23,488 bases of DNA from REEP01 sp964517265 (GTDB lineage Bacteria; Pseudomonadota; Alphaproteobacteria; Rhodospirillales; Defluviicoccaceae), in the NCBI GenBank assembly GCA_964517265.1, contig CAZFBS010000044.1, positions 1 to 23,488 on the forward strand, given 5' to 3'. Numbering within the stretch: position 1 is the first letter of the stretch; every line of letters starts with the position of its first letter. Positions 15,327 to 22,377 of the stretch are shown here, in pieces. Position numbers and translations under genes: made by a program. Under the pieces are notes generated by a model. It made no database searches and was not told where the DNA came from. It saw only the letters and a list, made by a program, of their open reading frames with translations.

Positions 15327-16733
15327 CTACCTGTTGGGCGGCAACGGCGGCAGCATCCCCGGCGGCAACCCGCCGCCCGGGAACAATCCCCGGCCCTTGC
15401 GTCCCATCTTGCCAACCTGCTTCATCATCTTGCCCATCTGCTGGTGCTGCTTGAGAAGGCGGTTGACGTCCTGAATGCTGGTGCCGGAGCCCGCGGCGAC
15501 ACGCCGCCGCCGCGAGGCATTCAGCAACTTGGGGTTCAGCCGTTCGGCCGGCGTCATCGACAAGATAATCGCTTCCTGCCGGCTGATCGCTTTTTCATCG
15601 ATGTCGGCGTCGGCGATCTGCTGCTTGAGCTTGCCGATCCCCGGCAGCATGCCGAGCAGCCCCTTCACGTCGCCGAGCTTGCGCAGCTGGGAGAATTGAT
15701 CGGCCATGTCCTGCAGGCTGAACTCGCCCTTCACCAGCTTTTTCGCCAGCCTCTCGGCATCCTCGTGCTGGATCGCTTCGGCAGCCCGCTCCACCAGTCC
15801 GACGACATCGCCCATTCCGAGAATGCGACCGGCGATCCGGTCGGGCTGGAACGATTCGATTGCGTCCACCTTCTCGCCGACGCCGATCAGTTTGATCGGC
15901 TTGCCGGTGACCGCGCGCATCGACAAGGCGGCGCCGCCCCTTGCGTCGCCATCCATCCGGGTCAGAATGATACCGGTGATCTGGACCTGCTCGTTGAACT
16001 CGCGGGCGAGCGTGACCGCGTCCTGACCGGTCAATGCGTCCGCCACCAGCAATGTCTCGACCGGCCGCACCGCTTCCTTTACCGCGGCGGCTTCCGCCAT
16101 CATCTCGGCATCGATATGCATGCGCCCTGCCGTATCGAGAATGACGACATCGTAGCCTTCACGCCGACCGACATCCATCGCGCGACGGGCGATCGCCAGC
16201 GGCTCTTCACCCGCCACGACCGGCATGGTGGCCGTTTCCGTCTGCTCGCCCAGCACCGCGAGCTGCCGCTGCGCCGCCGGCCGATAGATATCCAACGAGG
16301 CCAGCAGCACGCGCTTTTTCTCGCGCTTGCGCAGGCGCACCGCGACCTTCGCACAGGTGGTGGTCTTGCCGGAGCCCTGCAGACCGACAACAAGAACGGC
16401 GATGGGAGGGGCTCCCGCCAGCGAAAGGCCGCTGCCCTGGCGAGCTGTCGGCGCCTGGTCCGCCTCCGTTCCGCCCAGCGTCTCGACGAGAGCGTTATGG
16501 ACGATCTTGACGACCATCTGTCCCGGCGTGACGCTGCGCAGCACTTCCTGGCCCACTGCCCGCTCGCGGACATGGGCCACGAACTCCTTGACGACCGGCA
16601 GCGCCACATCCGCTTCCAGCAGCGCAATCCGGACCTCGCGCAGCGCCTCGCCGACATCCGCCTCGCTCAGCGCCCCGCGCTTTCTCAGCCGGTCAAAAAT
16701 CTGGGATAGCCTGCCGCTCAGCCCGTCAAACAC
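15327..16733 (-). CDS. ffh: Signal recognition particle protein Ffh (SRP54)
   Basis: A 468-residue SRP GTPase that, with 4.5S RNA, brings membrane proteins to FtsY and the Sec translocon. The N domain occupies about the first 85 residues. The P-loop is GLQGSGKTTTCAKVA, followed by LLASLDIYRPAAQRQL, the DTAGRMHID Walker B region and TRMDGDARGGAALS. The Met-rich M domain ends with a Gly/Pro/Leu-rich tail. Before the G domain there is a linker rich in Gln, Thr and Gly (around TEADQAPTARQGSG), longer than in E. coli. Translation begins at GTG 16733, preceded by AAAAGGGTAGG. It is the first gene of the minus-strand block, so the promoter should lie in 16734-17010. Confidence 0.97.
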   Translation of the reverse strand: MFDGLSGRLSQIFDRLRKRGALSEADVGEALREVRIALLEADVALPVVKEFVAHVRERAVGQEVLRSVTPGQMVVKIVHNALVETLGGTEADQAPTARQGSGLSLAGAPPIAVLVVGLQGSGKTTTCAKVAVRLRKREKKRVLLASLDIYRPAAQRQLAVLGEQTETATMPVVAGEEPLAIARRAMDVGRREGYDVVILDTAGRMHIDAEMMAEAAAVKEAVRPVETLLVADALTGQDAVTLAREFNEQVQITGIILTRMDGDARGGAALSMRAVTGKPIKLIGVGEKVDAIESFQPDRIAGRILGMGDVVGLVERAAEAIQHEDAERLAKKLVKGEFSLQDMADQFSQLRKLGDVKGLLGMLPGIGKLKQQIADADIDEKAISRQEAIILSMTPAERLNPKLLNASRRRRVAAGSGTSIQDVNRLLKQHQQMGKMMKQVGKMGRKGRGLFPGGGLPPGMLPPLPPNR

Positions 16734-16930
16734 GCGCCTACCCTTTTCTGCTCAGTCTCGACTGCGGGTTGGTCAACGCCAAAAAAGCCAGTGCGCGACA
16801 CTCGCGGACTGGCCAGCCACCCGGCGCCGACCCGAACGAGAGGTCACCGCCTGTCTCCTTTCGAAGCCTTGTGGCTGGGCGGCAATGTATGGCTCTGGGC
16901 GAGGCGAGTCAACACGGGCGGGTTTATCTA

Positions 16931-16980
16931 CCTGAGGTTTAGACAAAATTTACATAAAACCCTTAATCATATCCCTCAGG
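16931..16980. promoter_or_regulatory. Inverted repeat CCTGAGG...CCTCAGG around an AT-rich core
   Basis: Perfect 7-base arms at 16931-16937 and 16974-16980 enclose 36 AT-rich bases in the divergent ffh/regulator spacer. The arm starts are 43 bases apart, about four helical turns. The core contains TAGACA (16940-16945), one change from the -35 consensus TTGACA, but no convincing -10 at fixed spacing. It may be the promoter/operator region of the XRE-type regulator at 17011. Confidence 0.4.
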
Positions 16981-17010
16981 CACCCCGTTTCATCAACAGA
17001 GCGACGTTCG

Positions 17011-17475
17011 ATGGGCTCACCCAAGCGCGACCGGCCACTCGATACCATTGACCTGCGGGTGGCGGCCCGCCTCCGCAGCCGGCGCCAGCAGCTGCAGGTC
17101 GATCCGCGCCTGCTCGACATCGTCATCGGCGAGCCGGCCGGCACCGTCGCCCGCTTCGAGGCCGGCGAGCGCCGGATCCCCGCCGCACATCTGTTCCGCC
17201 TCGGCCTCGCTCTCAACGTCGATGTCCCTTACTTCTTCAAGGAGACCGCCGCCGAGACCGAGGGACCCGGCGACGACACGGCGAACAACCAGGACCCCGG
17301 CAAACCCGACGCAGGCGGAGACAACCGGCAAGAGCCTGCCCCGCTGGCGCCACAGATGATCATCGAAGCCGATCAGCTGTCGCGGATGTACCGGCGGCTG
17401 CCCAGCCGCCACCTTCGAGGGCTGGTGCTGCGGCTGATCAAGTCGATTGCGGCGCGCAAGCCAGACAGCAAGTAG
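17011..17475 (+). CDS. XRE-family helix-turn-helix regulator
   Basis: A 154-residue DNA-binding protein related to the small alphaproteobacterial regulators with one Cro/C1-type domain followed by a helical tail. The HTH lies at about residues 14-76. It contains VAARLRSRRQQLQ, a divergent recognition helix IGEPAGTVARFEAGERRIPAA, then HLFRLGLALNVDVPYFF, which closely matches the family's usual end of domain. Residues 80-112 are an acidic, Pro/Gly-rich linker. The C-terminus (SRMYRRLPSRHLRGLVLRL) resembles the tail where relatives end with a leucine-rich helix. There is no strong Shine-Dalgarno before ATG 17011. The target is unknown; autoregulation through the upstream inverted repeat is an inference. 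Confidence 0.82.
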   Translation: MGSPKRDRPLDTIDLRVAARLRSRRQQLQVDPRLLDIVIGEPAGTVARFEAGERRIPAAHLFRLGLALNVDVPYFFKETAAETEGPGDDTANNQDPGKPDAGGDNRQEPAPLAPQMIIEADQLSRMYRRLPSRHLRGLVLRLIKSIAARKPDSK

Positions 17476-17512
17476 GCTCGCGCCGCTCCCTCGGTGTTGC
17501 GCCAGTTGTTGG

Positions 17513-17535
17513 GCCGCCGCATCCCATACGGCGGC
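17513..17535. terminator. Hairpin between convergent regulator and TRIC genes
   Basis: GCCGCCG, a 9-base loop, CGGCGGC gives a 7-pair stem between two convergent genes. It is followed by a second small palindrome, CATGGC-c-GCCATG (17541-17553). Neither has a T-run, so assignment as a terminator is tentative. Confidence 0.4.
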
Positions 17536-17564
17536 GGGGTCATGGCCGCCATGAAAGCGGGCCG

Positions 17565-18179
17565 CTACGGCTTTGCCTTGTAGACGGGAAGGCTCAGGTG
17601 CCAGAGGATGCCGGCGCCGCGAGCGACAAGCGCGACGGTGAAGCCGGCCGCCGCCGCCGTCCATTCCCACCCCGGCACCGCCTGCAGGACGGCGTAGGTG
17701 ATGGCGCCGGCCGCGGCGGCTGTCGCATAGATCTCGCGCTTAAGGATCATCGGGATCTCCCCGCACAGCACGTCGCGGATGATGCCGCCGAAGCACGCCG
17801 TCATCACCCCCATCACCACCGCCACCAGCATCGACGCGCCCCCCGCGAGCGCCAGCGAGGCGCCGCCGATGCAGAAGGTGGCAAGACCGACCGCATCCGC
17901 CCACGCAAGCCAGCGGTCGCGCCGAGCCAGCTGGCGGGCGACGAAAAACGTAAGGACGGCAACGCCGGCGCAGATCAACAGGTACTGATTGGCGGCGACC
18001 CAGAACACCGGCTGGATGCCGAGCAGAAGATCGCGCAGGGTCCCCCCGCCGATCCCGGTCACGGTCGCGGTCAGGATGAAGCCGACGAGATCCATTTCCT
18101 TCTGCGAGGCCTTCAACGCGCCGCTCGCCGCAAAGACGGCGACCCCGATATAGTCCAGCACGGCAACCAGTTCGTTCAT
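17565..18179 (-). CDS. TRIC/UPF0126-family membrane protein (cation channel-like)
   Basis: A 204-residue inner-membrane protein of the prokaryotic TRIC family (YadS/YicG-like), proposed to form trimeric cation channels. About seven hydrophobic helices are visible. The two internally repeated signatures are present: GIGGGTLRDLLLG in the first half and ACFGGIIRDVLCGE in the second, with the conserved Gly-Gly and Arg-Asp pairs in each. The N-terminus, DYIGVAVFAASGALKASQ, is typical. ATG 18179 has AGGCGGAG close upstream. It is divergent from the GH13 gene across 196 bases. The ion and physiological role are not shown by the sequence. Confidence 0.92.
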   Translation of the reverse strand: MNELVAVLDYIGVAVFAASGALKASQKEMDLVGFILTATVTGIGGGTLRDLLLGIQPVFWVAANQYLLICAGVAVLTFFVARQLARRDRWLAWADAVGLATFCIGGASLALAGGASMLVAVVMGVMTACFGGIIRDVLCGEIPMILKREIYATAAAAGAITYAVLQAVPGWEWTAAAAGFTVALVARGAGILWHLSLPVYKAKP

Positions 18180-18375
18180 CGCCGCTCCGCCTCTGACCGC
18201 CCGGTGGCTGTGATGACGCGTTCTCGCCCAAATTGCAACGGCCCGCGCGCACCTTCTTCAGGGTGCTTGGCTTGGCCGCGGTTTCCTTGCACGATATCAG
18301 CACCCGACAGCGGAAGTGGGCGCAACCTCAAGGGAAGTCGCGAGCTTCCCGCATTGGTGCAAAGGGAAGCACGAC

Positions 18376-20049
18376 ATGGACATCAGCCGGACGGCCGACG
18401 TCTGGTGGAAGAACGCGGTCTTCTACTGCCTCGATGTCGAGACCTTTCAAGACGGCAACGGGGACGGCATCGGCGACTTTGCCGGCCTCACCCGGCAGAT
18501 CGATTATCTCGCCGGGCTCGGGGTGACCTGCCTGTGGCTGATGCCGTTCTATCCCAGCCCGAACCGGGACGACGGCTATGATGTCACCGACTACTATGCG
18601 GTCGACCGCCGGCTCGGCACCCTCGGCGATTTCGTCGAATTCGTGCGGACGGCGCGCGATCGCGGCATCCGGGTGATCGCCGATCTTGTCGTCAATCATA
18701 CCTCCAAGGAACATCCGTGGTTCCAATCGGCGCGCGCAGACCGCGCCTCGCCATACCGGGACTGGTACGTCTGGCGTGACACGATCCCGGAAGACGGACC
18801 CGATGGCCTCGTCTTCCCGGACCAGGAGGACAGCAATTGGGAATGGGACGAGGCGGCGGAGCAATACTACCTCCATCGCTTCTACAAGCATCAGCCGGAC
18901 CTCAACATCGCCAATCCGCAGGTGCGCGAGGAGATCCGCAAGATTGTCGGCTTCTGGCTCGAGATCGGCCTGTCCGGGTTCCGCGTCGATGCGGTGCCGT
19001 TCCTGCTCGAGACCGACGGCGTCGCGCATGACATGGAACTCGCGCCGCACGATTGGCTGCGCGAGCTGCGGGGGTTTGTCGGCCGCCGACGCGGCGATGC
19101 GCTGCTGCTCGGCGAGGTCAACCTGGAATACGAGGACGTGCGCCGCTTCTTCGGCGACGAAGGCGGTGACGAGCTGCACATGTGCCTCAACTTCAACCTC
19201 AACCAGGCGCTGGCGTTGACGCTGGTGCGCCAGGACGCCGGCACTCTGATCCACAGCCTGCGCTCGATGCCGTCGCTGCCGGTCGATGCCGCCTGGGCCA
19301 ACTTCGTCCGCAATCACGACGAATGGTCGCTCGACAAACTGACCGAGGCGGAGCGGCAGGAGGTGTTCCGCGCTTTTGGCCCGAAGAAGGAGATGCAGCT
19401 GTTCGACCGCGGCCTGCGCCGCCGGATCCCGACGATGCTGGACGGCAATCTGGCCCGCATCCGCTCGGTCTACAGCCTCGCCTTTGCGCTTCCGGGTGCG
19501 CCGGTGCTGTTCTATGGCGAGGAGATCGGCATGGCCGAGAACCTGGCGATCCCGGGCCGGATGAGCGTGCGCGCGCCGATGCAGTGGTCGAACGAGCGCA
19601 ACGGCGGCTTCTCGACCGCCGCGCCGGACAGGCTGCGCCGGCCGCTGGTCCCCGGCAAGACGTGGGGCCCCGACGCGATCAACGTCGCCGATCAGCAGCG
19701 CGATCCGGGCTCGCTGTTGAACTGGATGGTGCGGCTGATCCGTCGGCGGCGGGAGACGCCGGAAATCGCCTTCGGCGTCTGGAGCCACATTCCGGTGGCG
19801 GAGGCGGCGATCTTCGCGTTGCGCTACGAGTGGGACGAGCGCATCGTCCTGGTGATCCACAACCTCGGCGCCAAGCCGCACAAGGCCACGTTCAAGCTTC
19901 AGGGGAGCGCGGGCTGCGGCGGACTGATCGATCTGTTCGGCGAGGGCGACTTCCGCCTCGATGAGGACGGCACCGTCACCGTTGCGCTGCAAGGCTATGG
20001 CTGCCGCTGGCTGCGGGTCCGCCGCACCGACGGCAGCACGCCGCTATGA
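18376..20049 (+). CDS. GH13 alpha-amylase-family protein, trehalose synthase-like
   Basis: A 557-residue GH13 enzyme, closest by eye to the trehalose synthase/maltose glucosylmutase group; it probably acts on short alpha-glucosides. GH13 motifs occur in order: DLVVNHT (103-109), GFRVDAVPF with nucleophile D205, LLLGEVN with acid/base E247, and FVRNHDEW with D315. The N-terminal WWKNAVFYCLDVETFQDGNGDGIG is typical of this subgroup, although many TreS have VFYEV. The C-terminal beta domain is present, and no maltokinase domain is fused. I chose ATG 18376 because AAGGGAAG lies just upstream; the frame is open to 18316. There is no signal peptide, so it is cytoplasmic. It is followed after 67 bases by a sugar acetyltransferase. 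Alternative roles are alpha-glucosidase or isomaltulose synthase. Confidence 0.87.
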   Translation: MDISRTADVWWKNAVFYCLDVETFQDGNGDGIGDFAGLTRQIDYLAGLGVTCLWLMPFYPSPNRDDGYDVTDYYAVDRRLGTLGDFVEFVRTARDRGIRVIADLVVNHTSKEHPWFQSARADRASPYRDWYVWRDTIPEDGPDGLVFPDQEDSNWEWDEAAEQYYLHRFYKHQPDLNIANPQVREEIRKIVGFWLEIGLSGFRVDAVPFLLETDGVAHDMELAPHDWLRELRGFVGRRRGDALLLGEVNLEYEDVRRFFGDEGGDELHMCLNFNLNQALALTLVRQDAGTLIHSLRSMPSLPVDAAWANFVRNHDEWSLDKLTEAERQEVFRAFGPKKEMQLFDRGLRRRIPTMLDGNLARIRSVYSLAFALPGAPVLFYGEEIGMAENLAIPGRMSVRAPMQWSNERNGGFSTAAPDRLRRPLVPGKTWGPDAINVADQQRDPGSLLNWMVRLIRRRRETPEIAFGVWSHIPVAEAAIFALRYEWDERIVLVIHNLGAKPHKATFKLQGSAGCGGLIDLFGEGDFRLDEDGTVTVALQGYGCRWLRVRRTDGSTPL

Positions 20050-20100
20050 TGAAGCCGGCGCCTGGAGGCCGTGCGATAGGCCGTGAACACAAGGAAGCGA

Positions 20101-20119
20101 AAGGAGTGGCAATGTCATG
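20101..20119 (+). promoter_or_regulatory. Overlapping start/stop signals at the acetyltransferase start
   Basis: AAGGAG (20101-20106) is followed by ATG TCA TGA (20112-20120), a two-codon open frame. Its stop overlaps the ATG at 20117 that begins the acetyltransferase, in an ATGA arrangement. Spacing from the ribosome site is 5 bases to the first ATG and 10 to the second. Initiation at the first could affect use of the second. Confidence 0.35.
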
Positions 20120-20707
20120 ACAGGATCGGAGGAAGACGGAGAGACGGACCGGCGCAGCGAGAAGGAAAAGATGCTGGCGGGTGAATTATACCGCGCGGTC
20201 TGTCCCGAGATCATTGCCGATCAGCGACGCTGTCACAGCCTGCTCTACCAGTATAACGCGACGCGCCCCGAGGCGGCGGACCAGGGCGGGGCCCTTTTGC
20301 GGGACCTGCTCGGCGCCATCGGCGAGACCAGCGTGATCCGCCCGCCGTTCCACTGCGACTACGGGTACAACATCCGCCTCGGCCGCGGCGTCTTTCTCAA
20401 CTTCGGCTGCGTGTTGCTCGATGTCGTCGCCATCGAGATCGGCGATCTCTGCCAGATCGGCTCCGCAGTCCAGATCCTTACCGCCGATCATCCGCGTGAT
20501 GCGGCCTTGCGACGGCAAGGCTTTGAGAGCGGCATTCCCATCCGCATCGGCGCGAACGTCTGGATCGGCAGCGGCGCGATCATCCTTCCGGGCGTCACCA
20601 TCGGCGACGACGCCGTCATCGGCGCCGGCAGCGTCGTGACCCGCAATGTCCCCGCCGGCGCCACCGTCATGGGCAATCCGGCGCGGGTTTGCATTAGGCA
20701 GGAATGA
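20117..20707 (+). CDS. Sugar O-acetyltransferase (maltose/NodL/LacA type)
   Basis: A 196-residue left-handed beta-helix acetyltransferase that transfers acetyl from acetyl-CoA to a sugar hydroxyl; it probably acts as a trimer in the cytoplasm. The N-terminal helical Mac domain is recognisable in EKEKMLAGELYRA and in the later CHSLLYQYNAT. Hexapeptide repeats run from about residue 75 to 190, with the catalytic His in ILTADHPRD. The NVWIGSGAIILPGVTIGDD and NVPAGATVMGNPARV segments are typical. A charged extension of about 18 residues precedes the normal start; the internal ATG at 20171 (MLAGELYRA) is an alternative. It lies 67 bases after the GH13 gene, so the two probably form a small operon on alpha-glucosides. 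Confidence 0.9.
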   Translation: MTGSEEDGETDRRSEKEKMLAGELYRAVCPEIIADQRRCHSLLYQYNATRPEAADQGGALLRDLLGAIGETSVIRPPFHCDYGYNIRLGRGVFLNFGCVLLDVVAIEIGDLCQIGSAVQILTADHPRDAALRRQGFESGIPIRIGANVWIGSGAIILPGVTIGDDAVIGAGSVVTRNVPAGATVMGNPARVCIRQE

Positions 20708-20858
20708 CTCATCAGTTGAAGAAGGGGAACAACATTGGCATGGTCCACCCGCCAAAGGGCGATCATTTCCCGTTAAGGACCGGTTGCCATGACGGGTGCG
20801 GCCGGGAAAATTCTGAATCGAACTTACGTTGCAGGAAGACGGTCTTCTCACGGAACCA

Positions 20859-21332
20859 ATGGTCGATACGCTGACCCCCGAACAACGAAGCCGTGTCATG
20901 AGCCGCGTGCGCGGGAAGGACACCAAGCCCGAAAAGAAGGTCCGGAGTCTTCTTCACGCCGCAGGTTACAGATACCGGATTCACCGAAGAGACTTGCCGG
21001 GCGTGCCGGACATCGTGCTGCCGCGCTACCACGCGGTTGTTTTCGTTCACGGATGTTTTTGGCACGGTCACAGTGGATGCAACCGCGCCAAGATGCCGAC
21101 CACTCAAACTGACTTTTGGAAGCAAAAGATCGACGCCAACCGTGCGCGCGACCGGCGCAACATCAAGGCGCTTGAAAACCTCGGCTACAGTGTCGTCGTA
21201 GTGTGGCAGTGCGATCTCCGGTTCCCGGAGCGTGTCCTTCAGACGATTGAGACTGCTTTGCTCCAAGGGGGAAATCATGGTCAGACGGTCGAGAAGAAGC
21301 GATCCGCAGAGATTGAGGAGGGAACTGGTTGA
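20859..21332 (+). CDS. vsr: Very short patch repair (Vsr) mismatch endonuclease
   Basis: A 157-residue nuclease that nicks 5' to the T of T:G mismatches left by deamination of 5-methylcytosine. From ATG 20859 the residues fall where E. coli Vsr has them: D51 in LPGVPDIV, and F67, W68 and H69 in HGCFWHGH. D98, and the probable zinc ligands H71, C74 and C118, are each in place with a one-residue shift after position 72. It starts MVDTLTPEQRSRVMSRVRGK, the family N-terminus. A weak ACGGA site precedes the ATG, and a TTG at 20829 in the same frame is less likely. The last 56 bases overlap the HNH gene. GC is lower than in the core block. Vsr genes usually accompany a C5 cytosine methyltransferase; none is visible here. 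Confidence 0.94.
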   Translation: MVDTLTPEQRSRVMSRVRGKDTKPEKKVRSLLHAAGYRYRIHRRDLPGVPDIVLPRYHAVVFVHGCFWHGHSGCNRAKMPTTQTDFWKQKIDANRARDRRNIKALENLGYSVVVVWQCDLRFPERVLQTIETALLQGGNHGQTVEKKRSAEIEEGTG

Positions 21333-22230
21333 ACTTCTGATTCAGTTCGAGAGCCGCTTGAACGAGAATGACCTGAGGGATCAAGTGCGGGCGCTAGTTC
21401 CGACGAATCATCTACTTCGTGATCTTGGTAGCTCGCTTATGCCCAATGGCACGGGCCTTTCCGCAAAAGACAGGATTCTCGCTTATCTAAGACAGTACGT
21501 AGCGGAGGTAATCGATGGCGACGAATTAATGGTGGTCGCCGGGATCAGCGAGTACGCCAGACGCATCCGGGAACTTCGGGTGGAATGCGGTTGGCCCATC
21601 CTGACTGGCCACAGCCTCCGCGACATGCAGGAAGAAGACGCCGAGGAGGTTCCTGGAGACTTGAAGCCTGATCAATACGTGCTGGCTGTCGATGAGCAGG
21701 ACGAGCAAGCGGCCCAGCGCTGGGTCGCTGCGAACAATATCCGGAAGAGAAACGCCAGCGTCAAGGACAAGGTGCTTGAGTTTTTCCGGGCAAACGTAGG
21801 TCAGCGCATCACTTCCGAGGAGCTTCGCTATGTGGCCAGTAATCGCAGCGAATGGGCACGTCGGACGCGGGAACTTCGGACAGAAGAAGGCTGGCCTATC
21901 GTAACCCGTTTCAGCGGCGACCCTACATTACCGAGCGGCGTGTATGTCTTAGCCCGAGACGAGCAGGGCGAGGTCCACGACCGACATATTTCTGAGATTA
22001 CACGTCGGGAAGTTCTTAAGCGTGACGCAGCCTCCTGCCGCTGGCACGACTGCGGCTGGCCGATGGACTTTCCAGCGTCGGACCATCGCTTTCTGGAGGT
22101 TCACCACATTGAACATCACACTGCTGGCGGCAGCAATGAAGCGAACAATCTCGTGACCCTATGCAACCTGCATCACGACTTGGTGCACAAGGAAGGGAAG
22201 CTGAAAATCTCACCACTGAAAGAGGAATGA
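21277..22230 (+). CDS. HNH endonuclease with duplicated N-terminal domain, overlapping vsr
   Basis: A 317-residue protein, probably a restriction-type nuclease. The HNH domain is at about 246-305: C254 and C259, then VHHIEHH (275-281), NEANNLVTLC (287-296) and NLHHDLVH (297-304), giving the His-Asn-His catalytic set. Two related modules precede it, about 61-139 and 160-229. They share S-x-KD-(K/R)-(I/V)-L, R-(K/R)-x-REL-R-x-E-x-GWPI and Y-VLA-x-DE, and look like winged-helix DNA-readers. ATG 21277 has GGGGGA five bases upstream and lies inside the end of vsr, so the genes are coupled. I counted about 52% GC across 21421-21540, against 62-72% in two 60-base lines from core genes, which suggests transfer. 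Specificity is unknown; McrA-like action on modified DNA is possible. Confidence 0.88.
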   Translation: MVRRSRRSDPQRLRRELVELLIQFESRLNENDLRDQVRALVPTNHLLRDLGSSLMPNGTGLSAKDRILAYLRQYVAEVIDGDELMVVAGISEYARRIRELRVECGWPILTGHSLRDMQEEDAEEVPGDLKPDQYVLAVDEQDEQAAQRWVAANNIRKRNASVKDKVLEFFRANVGQRITSEELRYVASNRSEWARRTRELRTEEGWPIVTRFSGDPTLPSGVYVLARDEQGEVHDRHISEITRREVLKRDAASCRWHDCGWPMDFPASDHRFLEVHHIEHHTAGGSNEANNLVTLCNLHHDLVHKEGKLKISPLKEE

Positions 22231-22276
22231 CGAGTGTCGGGCATAGCGACGCTAGCGGTCCGGACACGGTATCTGC

Positions 22277-22357
22277 TTAGCTGCCGAGCACGTTGTTGAT
22301 ATGCTTGGCGGTAATCTTTCCGAAGCTGTGGATTGCACACAGGAAGCAAACCTTGTC
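22277..22357 (-). pseudogene. Possible C-terminal tail of a gene cut by the insertion sequence
   Basis: Between the HNH stop and the IS, a minus-strand frame reads 26 codons, ending FGKITAKHINNVLGS and a TAA stop at 22277. In the other direction it is closed by TGA at 22358-22360, near the probable IS end. Its composition looks protein-like and its GC is low, like that of the vsr/HNH genes. No family can be named from so short a piece. It could equally be chance. Confidence 0.25.
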
Positions 22358-22377
22358 TCAGCTCGACTTTCCGCGTT

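Noticed and set aside
18328..19992. 554-codon minus-strand ORF antisense to the GH13 gene
   Set aside because: It opposes a GH13 gene with all its catalytic motifs, and its own composition is unlike a folded protein.
20763..21278. 171-codon minus-strand ORF opposite vsr
   Set aside because: It is a shadow of vsr, which carries all its catalytic residues on the plus strand.
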